Made by a program: the position numbers and the translations under genes | Shown: positions 43,335 to 52,207 of the stretch, in pieces | How the letters are laid out: the number at the start of each line of letters is the position of its first letter | How positions within the stretch are numbered: position 1 is the stretch's first letter | Origin: Flavobacterium sp. Root935 | GTDB taxonomy: Bacteria > Bacteroidota > Bacteroidia > Flavobacteriales > Flavobacteriaceae | Direction of reading: 5' to 3' | Length of the DNA stretch: 64,000 nt | Assembly (NCBI RefSeq): GCF_001429295.1 | Contig: NZ_LMJL01000007.1 | Location: 360,550-424,549, forward strand | The notes under the pieces: model-generated | Databases searched by the model: none | Seen by the model: only the letters and a program-made list of their open reading frames with translations | What the model was told of the DNA's origin: nothing

Positions 43335-44069
43335 ATGCGAACATTTGTTATAGGTGACATTCACGGCGGGTTACTTGCACTTGAACAGGTGATGAAGAGA
43401 GCCGAAGTTACTACAGAAGATACTCTAATTTTTTTGGGCGATTATGTTGACGGCTGGAGTCAGTCTGTTGAAGTAATCGACTATTTGATTGATTTAAAAA
43501 GTAAACAAAACTGCATCTGCATACGAGGAAATCACGATCAGCTGGCATTGGACTGGCTGGAAAACAGGCATGATGATTTTGATGAAGAAATGTGGTACAA
43601 ACATGGCGGAAAAGCAACAGTTGAAGGCTATTCCAAAATTTCCTCGGATAAGAAGAGAAAACATATCGAATTTTTAGAAAATCTTCAGGATTATTATCTT
43701 GACGATCAAAATCGTTTATTTGTCCACGCTGGTTTCACCAATTTAAATGGCGTAAAATGGGAGTATTTTTCGAAACTATTTTATTGGGACAGAACACTTT
43801 GGGAAACAGCTCTTTCATTGGACCCAAAATTAAAAGAAGACGATTTAAACTATCCTAAAAGATTTAGCGTTTATAAAGAAGTTTACATAGGGCATACTCC
43901 TGTTACACGAATAGGAAAGACAGTTCCTGTAAACAAAGCCTGTGTTTGGAATGTCGACACTGGGGCAGCCTTTCGAGGTCCGCTTACAATTATGAATGTC
44001 GACACCAAAGAATACTGGCAAAGCGAACCATTGAACGAACTCTATTTTAACGAAAAAGGTAGGAATTAA
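43335..44069 (+). CDS. Serine/threonine-type metallophosphatase
   Basis: A 244-residue member of the calcineurin-like phosphoesterases, similar to bacterial PPP-type protein phosphatases and diadenosine tetraphosphatases. FVIGDIHGG (4-12), FLGDYVDGW (33-41), IRGNHDQLA (about 58-66), LFVHAGF and IGHTPV carry the metal and catalytic residues (Asp, His, Asp, Asn, His, His, His) in the correct order. The substrate, protein or dinucleotide, cannot be decided. Divergent from dinB. Confidence 0.93.
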   Translation: MRTFVIGDIHGGLLALEQVMKRAEVTTEDTLIFLGDYVDGWSQSVEVIDYLIDLKSKQNCICIRGNHDQLALDWLENRHDDFDEEMWYKHGGKATVEGYSKISSDKKRKHIEFLENLQDYYLDDQNRLFVHAGFTNLNGVKWEYFSKLFYWDRTLWETALSLDPKLKEDDLNYPKRFSVYKEVYIGHTPVTRIGKTVPVNKACVWNVDTGAAFRGPLTIMNVDTKEYWQSEPLNELYFNEKGRN

Positions 44070-44120
44070 TTTATTTAAAATTTATTTTTGCCGCTCAAAA
44101 TAATTAATATTTAAAATTTT

Positions 44121-44651
44121 ATGAAAAAGGTTATTACACTCTTGTTTTTAGTATCATTCGGATTTATTAATGCACAGCAAGCCTTCACTGGTAAAGGTGA
44201 CACTAGAGTAAACGTTGGCGCTAATCTTCAAGATGGTGGTTCTGGAATTCAGGGATCTATTGATTTTGGTTTAGGAGAAAATTTCTCTTTTGGTTTTGTT
44301 GCAAACTACTTGTTAGGAGTTGATAATTTTAACGGTTTCTACCACGGAAGCACTACCGCTTATAATGATGAAAAACCAGATTTCGGTGATCGTTTTGATG
44401 CAAAAGCAAGAATTAATGCTAATTTATCAAGTGTAATTGGTGTTGAACAATTAGACATTTACCCTGGATTAAGTTTAGGTTTACATAATTTCGGAGCTCA
44501 TGTTGGTGGTCGTTATTTCTTTACTGACGGATTTGGTGTTTTCACAGAAATCGGATTCCCAATTGCAAAATATGGCACAAACGATGATCCTTTTTACCAT
44601 TTAAATAATCAAGCGACTTTTAGTTTAGGAGCTTCTTTTAATTTGCAATAG
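44121..44651 (+). CDS. Small outer-membrane beta-barrel protein
   Basis: A 176-residue protein with a signal peptide (1-18, INA-Q) and alternating glycine/aromatic strands through to the end (SIDFGLGENFSFGFV, IGFPIAKYG, TFSLGASFNLQ), ending in a short C-terminal strand with Leu-Gln. It resembles a small eight-stranded porin-like barrel. No periplasmic domain. Function unknown. 51 nt after the metallophosphatase, possibly co-transcribed, with a strong terminator. Confidence 0.78.
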   Translation: MKKVITLLFLVSFGFINAQQAFTGKGDTRVNVGANLQDGGSGIQGSIDFGLGENFSFGFVANYLLGVDNFNGFYHGSTTAYNDEKPDFGDRFDAKARINANLSSVIGVEQLDIYPGLSLGLHNFGAHVGGRYFFTDGFGVFTEIGFPIAKYGTNDDPFYHLNNQATFSLGASFNLQ

Positions 44652-44657
44652 CTTTTC

Positions 44658-44692
44658 TAGGAGCAAAGGTTCAAAGGGACAAAGGTTCAGAG
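44658..44692. repeat. Short direct-repeat block, left copy
   Basis: Units of the type gagcaaaggttcaaagggacaaaggttc. An inverted counterpart with the same units in a different order is at 45318-45352. Together they flank a minus-strand membrane-protein gene. Confidence 0.5.
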
Positions 44693-44706
44693 ATTTACTG
44701 CATAAA

Positions 44707-44729
44707 AAAAACCGCTTATAGCGGTTTTT
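44707..44729. terminator. Bidirectional terminator
   Basis: aaaaaccgct and agcggttttt pair exactly over a 3-nt loop, between the convergent genes at 44121 and 44751. Confidence 0.85.
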
Positions 44730-44750
44730 TCTTTTTACATAATTGCTGAT

Positions 44751-45182
44751 TTATAATCTGCTGAACTTTCTTTTTAAGATAACAATAAACTCATTCAATG
44801 TAATGCCGTTATCTTCATTTGAGTTATCTTCTATTACTAATTCTGAAATGTCTTTTCTTCTATAGGGAAGCAATAGGGAAAAACACCAAATATTTGTGCT
44901 TTCATTTGAAAATGAAACTAACATGAAATAGAACACTAAAAGCCTAATAAAAACAAAGAACTTTCGATAACCTCTGCTTAAATCATGTTTTTTATTTTCT
45001 GCAACGGCTTTAATAACAAAATATAATAATTGAATTATAAAAACAGGTATTAGAATATCACTTAAATATATTAAGCTGTAACTATTAATTAAATACATTA
45101 TTAAAACTATAAAAATAGAACTTAACGTATTTACAATGAAGAAATAACTTCCCCATTTCATATCTATTTCAAACTTTTCCAA
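44751..45182 (-). CDS. Small multi-pass membrane protein of unknown function
   Basis: A 143-residue protein with three or four hydrophobic segments (about 10-30, 33-58, 72-92 and 94-112) and a polar, acidic C-terminal tail (EDNSNEDNGITLNE). No catalytic motif. The gene is enclosed by inverted short repeat blocks (44658-44692 and 45318-45352). Its base composition is like its neighbours. Unknown role. Confidence 0.65.
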   Translation of the reverse strand: MEKFEIDMKWGSYFFIVNTLSSIFIVLIMYLINSYSLIYLSDILIPVFIIQLLYFVIKAVAENKKHDLSRGYRKFFVFIRLLVFYFMLVSFSNESTNIWCFSLLLPYRRKDISELVIEDNSNEDNGITLNEFIVILKRKFSRL

Positions 45183-45260
45183 ATGTGTTTTTATTTAAAA
45201 TCACAGCAAATATAAAGAAAAAGATTACGTTTCAATTATCAAACCCTAGCAGAAAATAAA

Positions 45261-45290
45261 AAGAGAACCTTCTTTTAAGAAAGTTCTCTT
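45261..45290 (-). terminator. Terminator after scoB
   Basis: aagagaac and gttctctt pair with a T-rich inside, placed past the scoB stop on minus. Confidence 0.65.
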
Positions 45291-45317
45291 AATATAAATT
45301 TATTTTCAGCACTTAAA

Positions 45318-45352
45318 CTTTGAACCTTTGCTCCTTTGTCCCTTTGAACCTA
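45318..45352. repeat. Short direct-repeat block, right copy
   Basis: ctttgaacctttgctcctttgtccctttgaaccta, the inverted counterpart of 44658-44692. Confidence 0.5.
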
Positions 45353-45355
45353 AAA

Positions 45356-46009
45356 TTAAACAATCATCTCAGGAATTTCACCTTCAATAATCAAATCGGC
45401 TTCTGTTGATGCAACGATGTGTTCGACTGAGACACCTGGTGCGCGTTCTAAGAGCTTAAAACCTTTTTCTGTTACTTCGAGTACTGCAAGCTCAGTTACA
45501 ACCTTTTTAACGCAGCCTACGCCTGTTAATGGCAAAGTACATCTTTTTAAGATTTTCGACTCTCCTGCTTTGTTTACGTGCATCATGGCAACGATGATAT
45601 TTTCGGCGGAAGCCACCAAGTCCATAGCACCTCCCATTCCTTTTACCATTTTCCCTGGAATTTTCCAGTTGGCAATATCTCCGTTTTCAGAAACTTCCAT
45701 TGCTCCTAGAATTGTTAAATCTACTTTTTGGCTGCGAATCATTCCAAAACTAAAAGCCGAATCGAAGAAACTCGCTCCCGGAAGTGTTGTAATAGTTTGT
45801 TTTCCTGCATTGATAATATCTGCATCTTCTTCGCCAGCAAACGGAAAAGGCCCCATTCCGAGAACTCCATTTTCACTTTGAAATTCAACAGCTATATCTT
45901 CTCGAACGTAATTTGCAACCAAAGTTGGAATCCCAATTCCAAGATTTACGAAATAACGGTCTTTTACTTCTTTCGCAATTCGCTTTGCTATATCTTCTTT
46001 TGTTAACAT
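45356..46009 (-). CDS. scoB: 3-oxoacid CoA-transferase subunit B
   Basis: Beta subunit of succinyl-CoA:3-ketoacid CoA-transferase, which moves CoA between succinyl-CoA and acetoacetate. 217 residues. VNLGIGIPTLVANY (21-34) opens the family, SENGVLGMGP (45-54) contains the catalytic Glu46 that forms the CoA thioester, and KVDLTILGAMEVSENGDIAN is conserved. It follows scoA with a 111-nt gap full of short repeats. Together they make a functional pair for ketone or branched-chain acid use. Confidence 0.94.
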   Translation of the reverse strand: MLTKEDIAKRIAKEVKDRYFVNLGIGIPTLVANYVREDIAVEFQSENGVLGMGPFPFAGEEDADIINAGKQTITTLPGASFFDSAFSFGMIRSQKVDLTILGAMEVSENGDIANWKIPGKMVKGMGGAMDLVASAENIIVAMMHVNKAGESKILKRCTLPLTGVGCVKKVVTELAVLEVTEKGFKLLERAPGVSVEHIVASTEADLIIEGEIPEMIV

Positions 46010-46120
46010 AAATTCAATGTGTCAATTTGTTAATGTGTCAATTAGTCAATGAGATAATTTGATAATCCTACTTTGTGCATCTGAGTAATTATCTAATTGA
46101 CACATTTTCTAATTATCTAA
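46010..46120. repeat. Repeat-filled spacer between scoA and scoB
   Basis: Copies of tgtcaatt, attatctaatt and related 8-11 bp units in both orientations (gtgtcaattagtcaatgagataatt and aattatctaattgacac). No gene, no strong hairpin with a T tract. Confidence 0.5.
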
Positions 46121-46822
46121 TTAAGCTCTCTGTCTTACTGTACGCTGTTCAATTCTCTTTTCAAATTTTTCTCCTTGAAAGATTCGCTGCACCATAATTC
46201 CAGGAATATGAATTTGATTTGGATCTAATGAACCAACCGGCACTAATTCTTCGACTTCTGCAATTGTTATTTTTCCAGCACCCGCCATACACGCATTGAA
46301 GTTTCTGGCTGTTCCTTTGAAAATCAGATTTCCAGCTTCATCACCTTTCCAAGCTTTTACAATCGCAAAATCGGCTTTGAAAGCTTCTTCCATAATGTGC
46401 ATTTTACCGTTGAATTCGCGTGCTTCTTTTCCTTCCGCAACTTCAGTTCCGTAACCTGCTGGCGTAAAGAAAGCTGGAATTCCTGCCTGAGCCGCACGAC
46501 AGCGTTCTGCCAAAGTTCCCTGAGGCGTAAGTTCTACTTCTAATTCTCCTGAAAGCATCTGACGTTCAAACTCGGCATTTTCACCCACATAAGAAGAAAT
46601 CATCTTTTTGATCTGCTTTTTCTGAAGCAATAATCCCAAACCAAAATCGTCGACACCTGCATTGTTAGAAATACAAGTTAAATCTGAAATGGATGTATTT
46701 ACCAAAGCTGCAATTGTATTTTCAGGTATACCGCATAAACCGAAACCGCCAAACATAATGGTCATGCCGCTTTCTATTCCTTTGATAGCATCCTGAACAC
46801 TATTTACTTTTTTTGTTATCAT
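46121..46822 (-). CDS. scoA: 3-oxoacid CoA-transferase subunit A
   Basis: Alpha subunit of the same CoA-transferase, 233 residues. [13 protein letters not shown] (21-33) is the family signature; [20 protein letters not shown] and the late [12 protein letters not shown] follow the expected order. First gene of the scoAB pair. Confidence 0.94.
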   Translation of the reverse strand: MITKKVNSVQDAIKGIESGMTIMFGGFGLCGIPENTIAALVNTSISDLTCISNNAGVDDFGLGLLLQKKQIKKMISSYVGENAEFERQMLSGELEVELTPQGTLAERCRAAQAGIPAFFTPAGYGTEVAEGKEAREFNGKMHIMEEAFKADFAIVKAWKGDEAGNLIFKGTARNFNACMAGAGKITIAEVEELVPVGSLDPNQIHIPGIMVQRIFQGEKFEKRIEQRTVRQRA

Positions 46823-46914
46823 AACAAACTGTCTTTATTACCGAATAATTTTGATAAAAATAAGATTTTTAGATTAAATTATAACGATTTCGTAAAAATA
46901 AAACCGAAATAAAA

Positions 46915-46954
46915 ATCCCTTTACAACTCTTTTAAAAAAGAATGATAAAGGGAT
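46915..46954 (-). terminator. Terminator after the PBP1A gene
   Basis: atcccttta (46915-46923) and taaagggat (46946-46954) are exact complements with a partly paired middle (actctttt / aaaagaat), and a T-rich flank on minus. Confidence 0.7.
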
Positions 46955-46987
46955 GATTTTTAATTAGATGGATTTAATGCAACATTG

Positions 46988-49294
46988 TTACAATTCGAAT
47001 TCATCAGTATTTTGTTCTGTCTGAGTAGTATCTTTTACAATAGCCGGCCTAGTATAACAATCTACTTTTATAGAAAGATTGGCTGGGCGCTCAAATTCAG
47101 ATTTTGAAACTTGAAGTTCTGGATCTGCGTAGCATTTTTTCATAAAGTAAGCCCAAACCGGAAGAGCTGCAGTTGCACCTTGTCCGTAAGTTAAACTTTT
47201 AAAACGTGCCGAACGATCTTCACATCCAACCCAAACCCCTGTTACCAGGTTTGGAACCATTCCCATAAACCAACCGTCTGATTGATTTTGTGTTGTTCCT
47301 GTTTTACCTGCAATTGGGTTTTTAAACATGTACGGATAACCAGTCCAACGATTGTCTCCGCTTCCACCGCCCTGCGTACGTAAACGTGCTCCAGAACCAG
47401 TTTCTGTAACCCCTTGAAGCAATTTAATTACTGCAAAGGCAATATCTTTATTTAAAACATCATGAGATTCTGGAATTGGCTCATAAATTACCTCTCCACT
47501 TTTGTTCTCAATTCTGCTTAAAAACTGAGGTTTAACATAAACTCCTTGATTGGCAAATGTGCTGTAAGCCGCAACCATGTCTTCTACCGTAATATCTACC
47601 GCACCTAATGCAATTGATGGCTGAACTGGAATTTCTGTTTTTACTCCTAATTTTTTAGTCAATTCTACAACTGCTTCTGGACCTGTTCTGTCAATTAATT
47701 TAGCCGAAACTGTATTAATCGAATTCGCAAGACCTTGTTTTAAAGTTACCATTCCACGGTATCTGTTATCTGAATTTCTTGGTTCCCAATCCTCAGTTAC
47801 GTGGTGACGTCCTTTGTGAATCATAAACGGACCATCAAGAATAGAATCGCAAGGAGACATATTTAATTCTTCGATTGCAGTTGCATAAACAAACGGTTTA
47901 AAAGTAGAACCTACTTGTCTTGCTCCCTGCCCTACGTGATCGTATTGGAAATATTTGTAGTTGATTCCTCCAACCCAAGCTTTAATTGCTCCGGTTTGAG
48001 GCTCCATAGCCATTAAACCAGACTGTAAAAAGTGTTTGTAATAACGAATAGAATCCAGCGGTGTCATGATGGTGTCACGCTCTCCTTTCCAAGTAAATAC
48101 ACGCATTTTGGTTTTTACTTTAAATGAAGCGATAATATCATCTTCACTTTTATCCATATCTTTCATTTGTGCCCAGCGATCAGAATTCTTCATTGCCTGC
48201 ATCATGATTCGATCTGTTTCAGCCTGCGTAATATTTACGAACGGAGCATTTTTATTGGTTTTCATTTCAATAAAAAACTGTTGCTGCAAGTTTTTCATGT
48301 GTTCAGAAACAGCTTCTTCTGCATACATCTGCATTCTAGAATCTATAGTCGTGTAGATTTTAAGTCCGTCTTTGTAAATATCGTACTCAGAACCATCAGG
48401 CTTTTTGTTTTCTGTAACCCATTTCTTCATGTAATCACGAAGATATTCTCTAAAATAAGTTGCCATACCCTCACGGTGGCTTTCAAGTTTAAATTTCAAA
48501 GTAATAGGCAGAGCTTGAAGTCTTTCTTTTTCTGATTCGGAAATCATTTTTGCTTTTGCCATTTGTGATAAAACCACATTACGACGATTTTTTACTCCTT
48601 CTGGATTTCTTACTGGATTGTATAATCCTGAGTTTTTGAACATTCCGACCAAAATAGCCGATTCGTCTACTGTCAGATCTTTTGGCTCTTTAGAAAAATA
48701 GGTCTGCGCAGCAGAACTTACTCCAACAGAATAATTTCCGAAATCGTAAACGTTGCAGTACATCGCCAGAATTTCATTCTTGGTATATTGTCTTTCCAGA
48801 CGAATGGCAATAATCCATTCTTTTATTTTTTGTACAATTCTAAAAGGCAAAAACTTAGATCCTTCACCATGAAATAATTGTTTCGCCAGCTGTTGCGTCA
48901 GCGTACTCGCTCCTCCATTTGTTCCTAAACTAAAAACAGCCCTTAAAGTTCCGCGCCCGTCAATTCCCGAATGTTCGTAGAAACGTGCATCTTCGGTTGC
49001 AACAAGTGCTTCCACTAAGTTTTTTGGCAGATCTGAATATTTAAGCTGAGATCTGTTAGTTTTGAAATATTTACCAATTACAACTCCATCAGAAGAAATA
49101 ATTTCTGTTGCAAGGTTAGAATCTGGATTTTCTAAATCTTCAAATGAAGGCATAGATCCAAATAATCCCCAAGACGCAAATAAAAAGAAAGCTAAAACGC
49201 CAAGCATTGAGTAGGCAAAAACCCTCCAAAATTTCTTTTTATAATAATTAATATCCTTAACGCTATTTGATTGATTGTTTTTTTTAGCAGCCAT
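46988..49294 (-). CDS. Class A penicillin-binding protein (PBP1A type)
   Basis: A 768-residue bifunctional peptidoglycan synthase. It has a cytoplasmic N-terminus, an anchor at about 25-46, a GT51 glycosyltransferase domain (about 75-250; catalytic Glu101 in ATEDARFYEHSG, and TLTQQLAKQL), and a transpeptidase domain (about 400-700) with STFK (Ser463, Lys466), SIN (525-527) and KTGTT (664-668). All active-site motifs are intact. It is last in the ricT-gldH-PBP1A run (10-nt gap after gldH). Confidence 0.96.
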   Translation of the reverse strand: MAAKKNNQSNSVKDINYYKKKFWRVFAYSMLGVLAFFLFASWGLFGSMPSFEDLENPDSNLATEIISSDGVVIGKYFKTNRSQLKYSDLPKNLVEALVATEDARFYEHSGIDGRGTLRAVFSLGTNGGASTLTQQLAKQLFHGEGSKFLPFRIVQKIKEWIIAIRLERQYTKNEILAMYCNVYDFGNYSVGVSSAAQTYFSKEPKDLTVDESAILVGMFKNSGLYNPVRNPEGVKNRRNVVLSQMAKAKMISESEKERLQALPITLKFKLESHREGMATYFREYLRDYMKKWVTENKKPDGSEYDIYKDGLKIYTTIDSRMQMYAEEAVSEHMKNLQQQFFIEMKTNKNAPFVNITQAETDRIMMQAMKNSDRWAQMKDMDKSEDDIIASFKVKTKMRVFTWKGERDTIMTPLDSIRYYKHFLQSGLMAMEPQTGAIKAWVGGINYKYFQYDHVGQGARQVGSTFKPFVYATAIEELNMSPCDSILDGPFMIHKGRHHVTEDWEPRNSDNRYRGMVTLKQGLANSINTVSAKLIDRTGPEAVVELTKKLGVKTEIPVQPSIALGAVDITVEDMVAAYSTFANQGVYVKPQFLSRIENKSGEVIYEPIPESHDVLNKDIAFAVIKLLQGVTETGSGARLRTQGGGSGDNRWTGYPYMFKNPIAGKTGTTQNQSDGWFMGMVPNLVTGVWVGCEDRSARFKSLTYGQGATAALPVWAYFMKKCYADPELQVSKSEFERPANLSIKVDCYTRPAIVKDTTQTEQNTDEFEL

Positions 49295-49304
49295 AACTAT
49301 TTTT

Positions 49305-49793
49305 CTAATCTTTTTGTTCTATTCTAAAACCAACGTCTGTAATACCTTCTAAAGCCTCAACTCCAGGAATTTTACCCGATTGTCTAACAGCCTGCTTGAT
49401 ATGAACTTTGTAAGTTCCTTTAAACTTTACGTCTTCTTTGTAATACAGTTTACTTTCTTTAATATCAGTAAATCCATTTCCTAATAAAGTTCCATCCGGC
49501 GCTGCCATTTGATATTCTAAAGTATCTACTTTTGTAAAACCACTCGGCGTTTCGATAGCGACAATCAAAAACAAATTATTAAACGGATAATTGTTGTTGT
49601 CTCTTATATTTACAAATAAATTGTACTTTTTTGTAGAATCTAAAACTGGCAGATCAAAGCTTACAATACTGTCTTTGTGCCAAGCACTCCCAACAGATTT
49701 ATACTCGTCGAATACTCTTTTTTTATCACACGAAAAAAGAAGTATCGCTGCCAAAAGAAGAATTCCGCTATTTTTTATTCTCATTTTTAGCAT
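49305..49793 (-). CDS. gldH: Gliding motility lipoprotein GldH
   Basis: A 162-residue lipoprotein needed for gliding motility in Flavobacterium and for its chitin use. The lipobox is LLFSC with Cys22. The mature protein matches GldH in VGSAWHKDSIVSFDLPV, NIRDNNNYPFNNLFL and the late FKGTYKVHIKQAVR. Two starts are possible, the ATG at 49793 and another at 49784. Either way it overlaps the 3' end of ricT by 17-26 bp and is followed by the PBP gene after 10 nt, so it is part of a three-gene transcript. Confidence 0.93.
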   Translation of the reverse strand: MLKMRIKNSGILLLAAILLFSCDKKRVFDEYKSVGSAWHKDSIVSFDLPVLDSTKKYNLFVNIRDNNNYPFNNLFLIVAIETPSGFTKVDTLEYQMAAPDGTLLGNGFTDIKESKLYYKEDVKFKGTYKVHIKQAVRQSGKIPGVEALEGITDVGFRIEQKD

Positions 49794-51156
49794 TAATTAT
49801 TGGTTTTCTAGGTTCAGCAGATTTGTTATCATTTGACTGCTGCTTATTCGAATTGTTTTGTTTATTCGGATTTGGCTTGTTCTTATGATTTTGCTTATTT
49901 GGGTTATTAGGCTTGTTCTGCTTGTTTGGATTATTATTTTGATTGTTGTTTCCGGCAGGCTTAATAATATTGTTGTTTTTTTCCTGCTGCGGTTTTGGCG
50001 GAGCTGCAACACCAGCCGCTTCTGTATTTTGTTTACGTTTGCGGTTTGGTTTTTTCTTTCTTTTTGGCTGGTCAAAACGAGTTAAACTCTCTTGTCCCAT
50101 CGCATTATTAAAGTCTTTTTCCGGCTCTGAAACTACCTCAACAGCAAAATCTTCAAGAGAAGAAACTTTGTTTTTTTGTTTGTTTTCAGCAATAATTTCT
50201 TTTACCTGATCGATTTTCAAAACATGCCAGTTTGCAAAGTTATTAGTATAAGCAAACCACATTAATCCTTTAAAAATATCTTGTTTTTGGCAGACAGCAT
50301 CTCCTTTTTCTGTAACCAGTTTGGTGTCATAATCTGGAAAATCCTTCAATGCGTCCATGTAAGTATCTAATTCATAATTTAGACAGCATTTTAATTTTCC
50401 GCATTGTCCCGCTAATTTCTGCGGATTCAATGATAACTGCTGATAACGAGCTGCAGAAGTATTCACACTTCTAAAATCGGTAAGCCAAGTCGAGCAGCAA
50501 AGTTCACGTCCGCAAGAACCAACTCCGCCTAAACGAGCCGCTTCCTGACGGAAACCAACTTGTTTCATCTCTACTCTCGTACTAAATTCTTTAGCAAAAT
50601 CTTTAATCAGCATTCTAAAATCGACACGATCATTGGCTGTGTAGTAAAAAGTCGCTTTAGATCCGTCTCCTTGAAATTCAATATCCGAAATTTTCATTTC
50701 TAATTTATGCTGAATCGCCAATTCACGGGCACGAACTTTCATTGGTTCTTCGCGATCACGTGCTACAGACCAAATATCAATATCTTTTTGAGATGCTTTT
50801 CTATAGATTTTAGGTACATCATTACTTTCGTAATTCACCCCTTTTTTCTTCATTTGAATCTTTACCAATTCGCCTGTAAGAGTTACAATTCCAATATCAT
50901 GTCCTGGTGAAGCCACAGTTGCAACAATATCACCAATACTTAAAGTTAATTTCTCTGAATTTCTAAAAAATTCCTTACGTCCGTTTTTAAAACGTACCTC
51001 AACACAATCAAAAATCGCCTCTCCATTAGACGGACTCATGTTTGCGAGCCAGTCAAAAACCGTCAATTTATTGCAGCTATCGGTGCCGCAAGTCCCATTA
51101 TTTTTACAACCTTTTGGTGCGCCACCATCTGAGGTTGAACAACTTGTACATGCCAT
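49768..51156 (-). CDS. ricT: PSP1-domain protein RicT with a low-complexity tail
   Basis: A 462-residue protein of the PSP1/RicT (YaaT) family, which in Bacillus forms an Fe-S complex that affects RNA processing. A Cys-rich N-terminus (Cys3, 6, 17, 23, 28) precedes the PSP1 domain (about 70-290), which carries GSCGRELCC and GQCGKLKCC, the conserved Cys pairs. From about residue 360 the protein turns into an Asn/Lys/Pro-rich, presumably disordered tail of some 100 residues with repeating NPNKQN units. First gene of the ricT-gldH-PBP1A run. Confidence 0.9.
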   Translation of the reverse strand: MACTSCSTSDGGAPKGCKNNGTCGTDSCNKLTVFDWLANMSPSNGEAIFDCVEVRFKNGRKEFFRNSEKLTLSIGDIVATVASPGHDIGIVTLTGELVKIQMKKKGVNYESNDVPKIYRKASQKDIDIWSVARDREEPMKVRARELAIQHKLEMKISDIEFQGDGSKATFYYTANDRVDFRMLIKDFAKEFSTRVEMKQVGFRQEAARLGGVGSCGRELCCSTWLTDFRSVNTSAARYQQLSLNPQKLAGQCGKLKCCLNYELDTYMDALKDFPDYDTKLVTEKGDAVCQKQDIFKGLMWFAYTNNFANWHVLKIDQVKEIIAENKQKNKVSSLEDFAVEVVSEPEKDFNNAMGQESLTRFDQPKRKKKPNRKRKQNTEAAGVAAPPKPQQEKNNNIIKPAGNNNQNNNPNKQNKPNNPNKQNHKNKPNPNKQNNSNKQQSNDNKSAEPRKPIINAKNENKK

Positions 51157-51426
51157 AATTATATATGTAGTGCTGCTAAAACGCAGCTTAAGTTCATAAA
51201 CGTTTGATCGGTAAAGATAGTATTTTTTTTATTTGGCTATTTAAGGATTAAAACTAATGGTTTGTTAAATAAAAAAACTGATTTATTTAATACAAAAAGA
51301 ATGACATAAACAATCAAATCATCGAATCTCCCAAGTCTTTTAAATACCTTATTTTATTACTAATATACTTTTTAAGAGTAAAGTCATCTAACAATTGAAA
51401 GTACTTTTGCGCGATAAAAATTTAAA

Positions 51427-51687
51427 ATGGATATTGAGTATAAATATACTAAGCATCAAGTCGCAAGAACTTCTATTGCAGATACGATATCAGATAAAAA
51501 TTGGTATCTAATAAAATATTGTACTGAATTAAAATCTACATATCAAATTCGAATGTTATTGTTTTTGGTAATAAGCAAGAAAGGCCGTTTAATCATCAGA
51601 GTACGAAAAGAATGCTTATTAAGCGATAATTTGAAAAAGTTAATTAAAGAAAATAAGCCTTTTGTGAAATTAGAAAAAACATTATAA
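51427..51687 (+). CDS. Small protein of unknown function upstream of an Imm70-like gene
   Basis: An 86-residue basic protein. MDIEYKYTKHQVARTS at the start, a central segment with RMLLFLVISKKGRLIIRVRK, and a Lys-rich end. No named domain. It ends 2 nt before the Imm70-like gene and is surely co-transcribed with it. It could be an immunity partner, a toxin fragment, or an unrelated small protein. Confidence 0.6.
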   Translation: MDIEYKYTKHQVARTSIADTISDKNWYLIKYCTELKSTYQIRMLLFLVISKKGRLIIRVRKECLLSDNLKKLIKENKPFVKLEKTL

Positions 51688-51689
51688 TT

Positions 51690-52109
51690 ATGGGTTTGTA
51701 TTTATGCACTTTCGATACTGAGGAAGAAGAAATAGATGGTTTAGAAGTAGGATCTTATGAATATTTTGGCATTTTTAGAGAATGTGTAAATGAAGCAGTA
51801 GAAAAGTCTTCTGAATGGGGAAGCATTTGTCCCAAAATCATGTTACATTCAGATTGTGATGGAAAATGGACTCCCAATGAATGTGCAGAAATAATTATTG
51901 AACTTGAAAAAATAAAGTTGTTATTTCAAAATGAACAACCAAATCAAAAAGTAATTGAACTTAAAAAAAATATACTTACCATTTATGGGATAAACCCAAG
52001 TAATCTTTATGATTGCTTTGTAGATGTTGATGGGGAAAACTTAATTGACGGTTTAGCAACTTTATGTAAAAATGCAATTAAATCTAATCTTGAAATTCTC
52101 TTTCAGTAA
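51690..52109 (+). CDS. Imm70-like immunity protein
   Basis: A 139-residue soluble acidic protein. The opening MGLYLCTFD, then EEIDGLEVGSYEYFGIFREC, resembles the immunity protein family Imm70 that protects against a toxin delivered by neighbouring cells. GKWTPNECAEIIIELEKI is the central helix. No toxin, Rhs, T6SS or T9SS effector gene is in the window, so it is an orphan immunity gene if the assignment is right. Starts 2 nt after the 86-residue gene. Confidence 0.6.
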   Translation: MGLYLCTFDTEEEEIDGLEVGSYEYFGIFRECVNEAVEKSSEWGSICPKIMLHSDCDGKWTPNECAEIIIELEKIKLLFQNEQPNQKVIELKKNILTIYGINPSNLYDCFVDVDGENLIDGLATLCKNAIKSNLEILFQ

Positions 52110-52207
52110 TTCAAATGAGTTAAATCGACCGAAATTATATCTTAAATAGTAATTAAAACAATAAACTTATTTTACTAAGTTTAGACTTAGAAAAATAATA
52201 AGCCATT

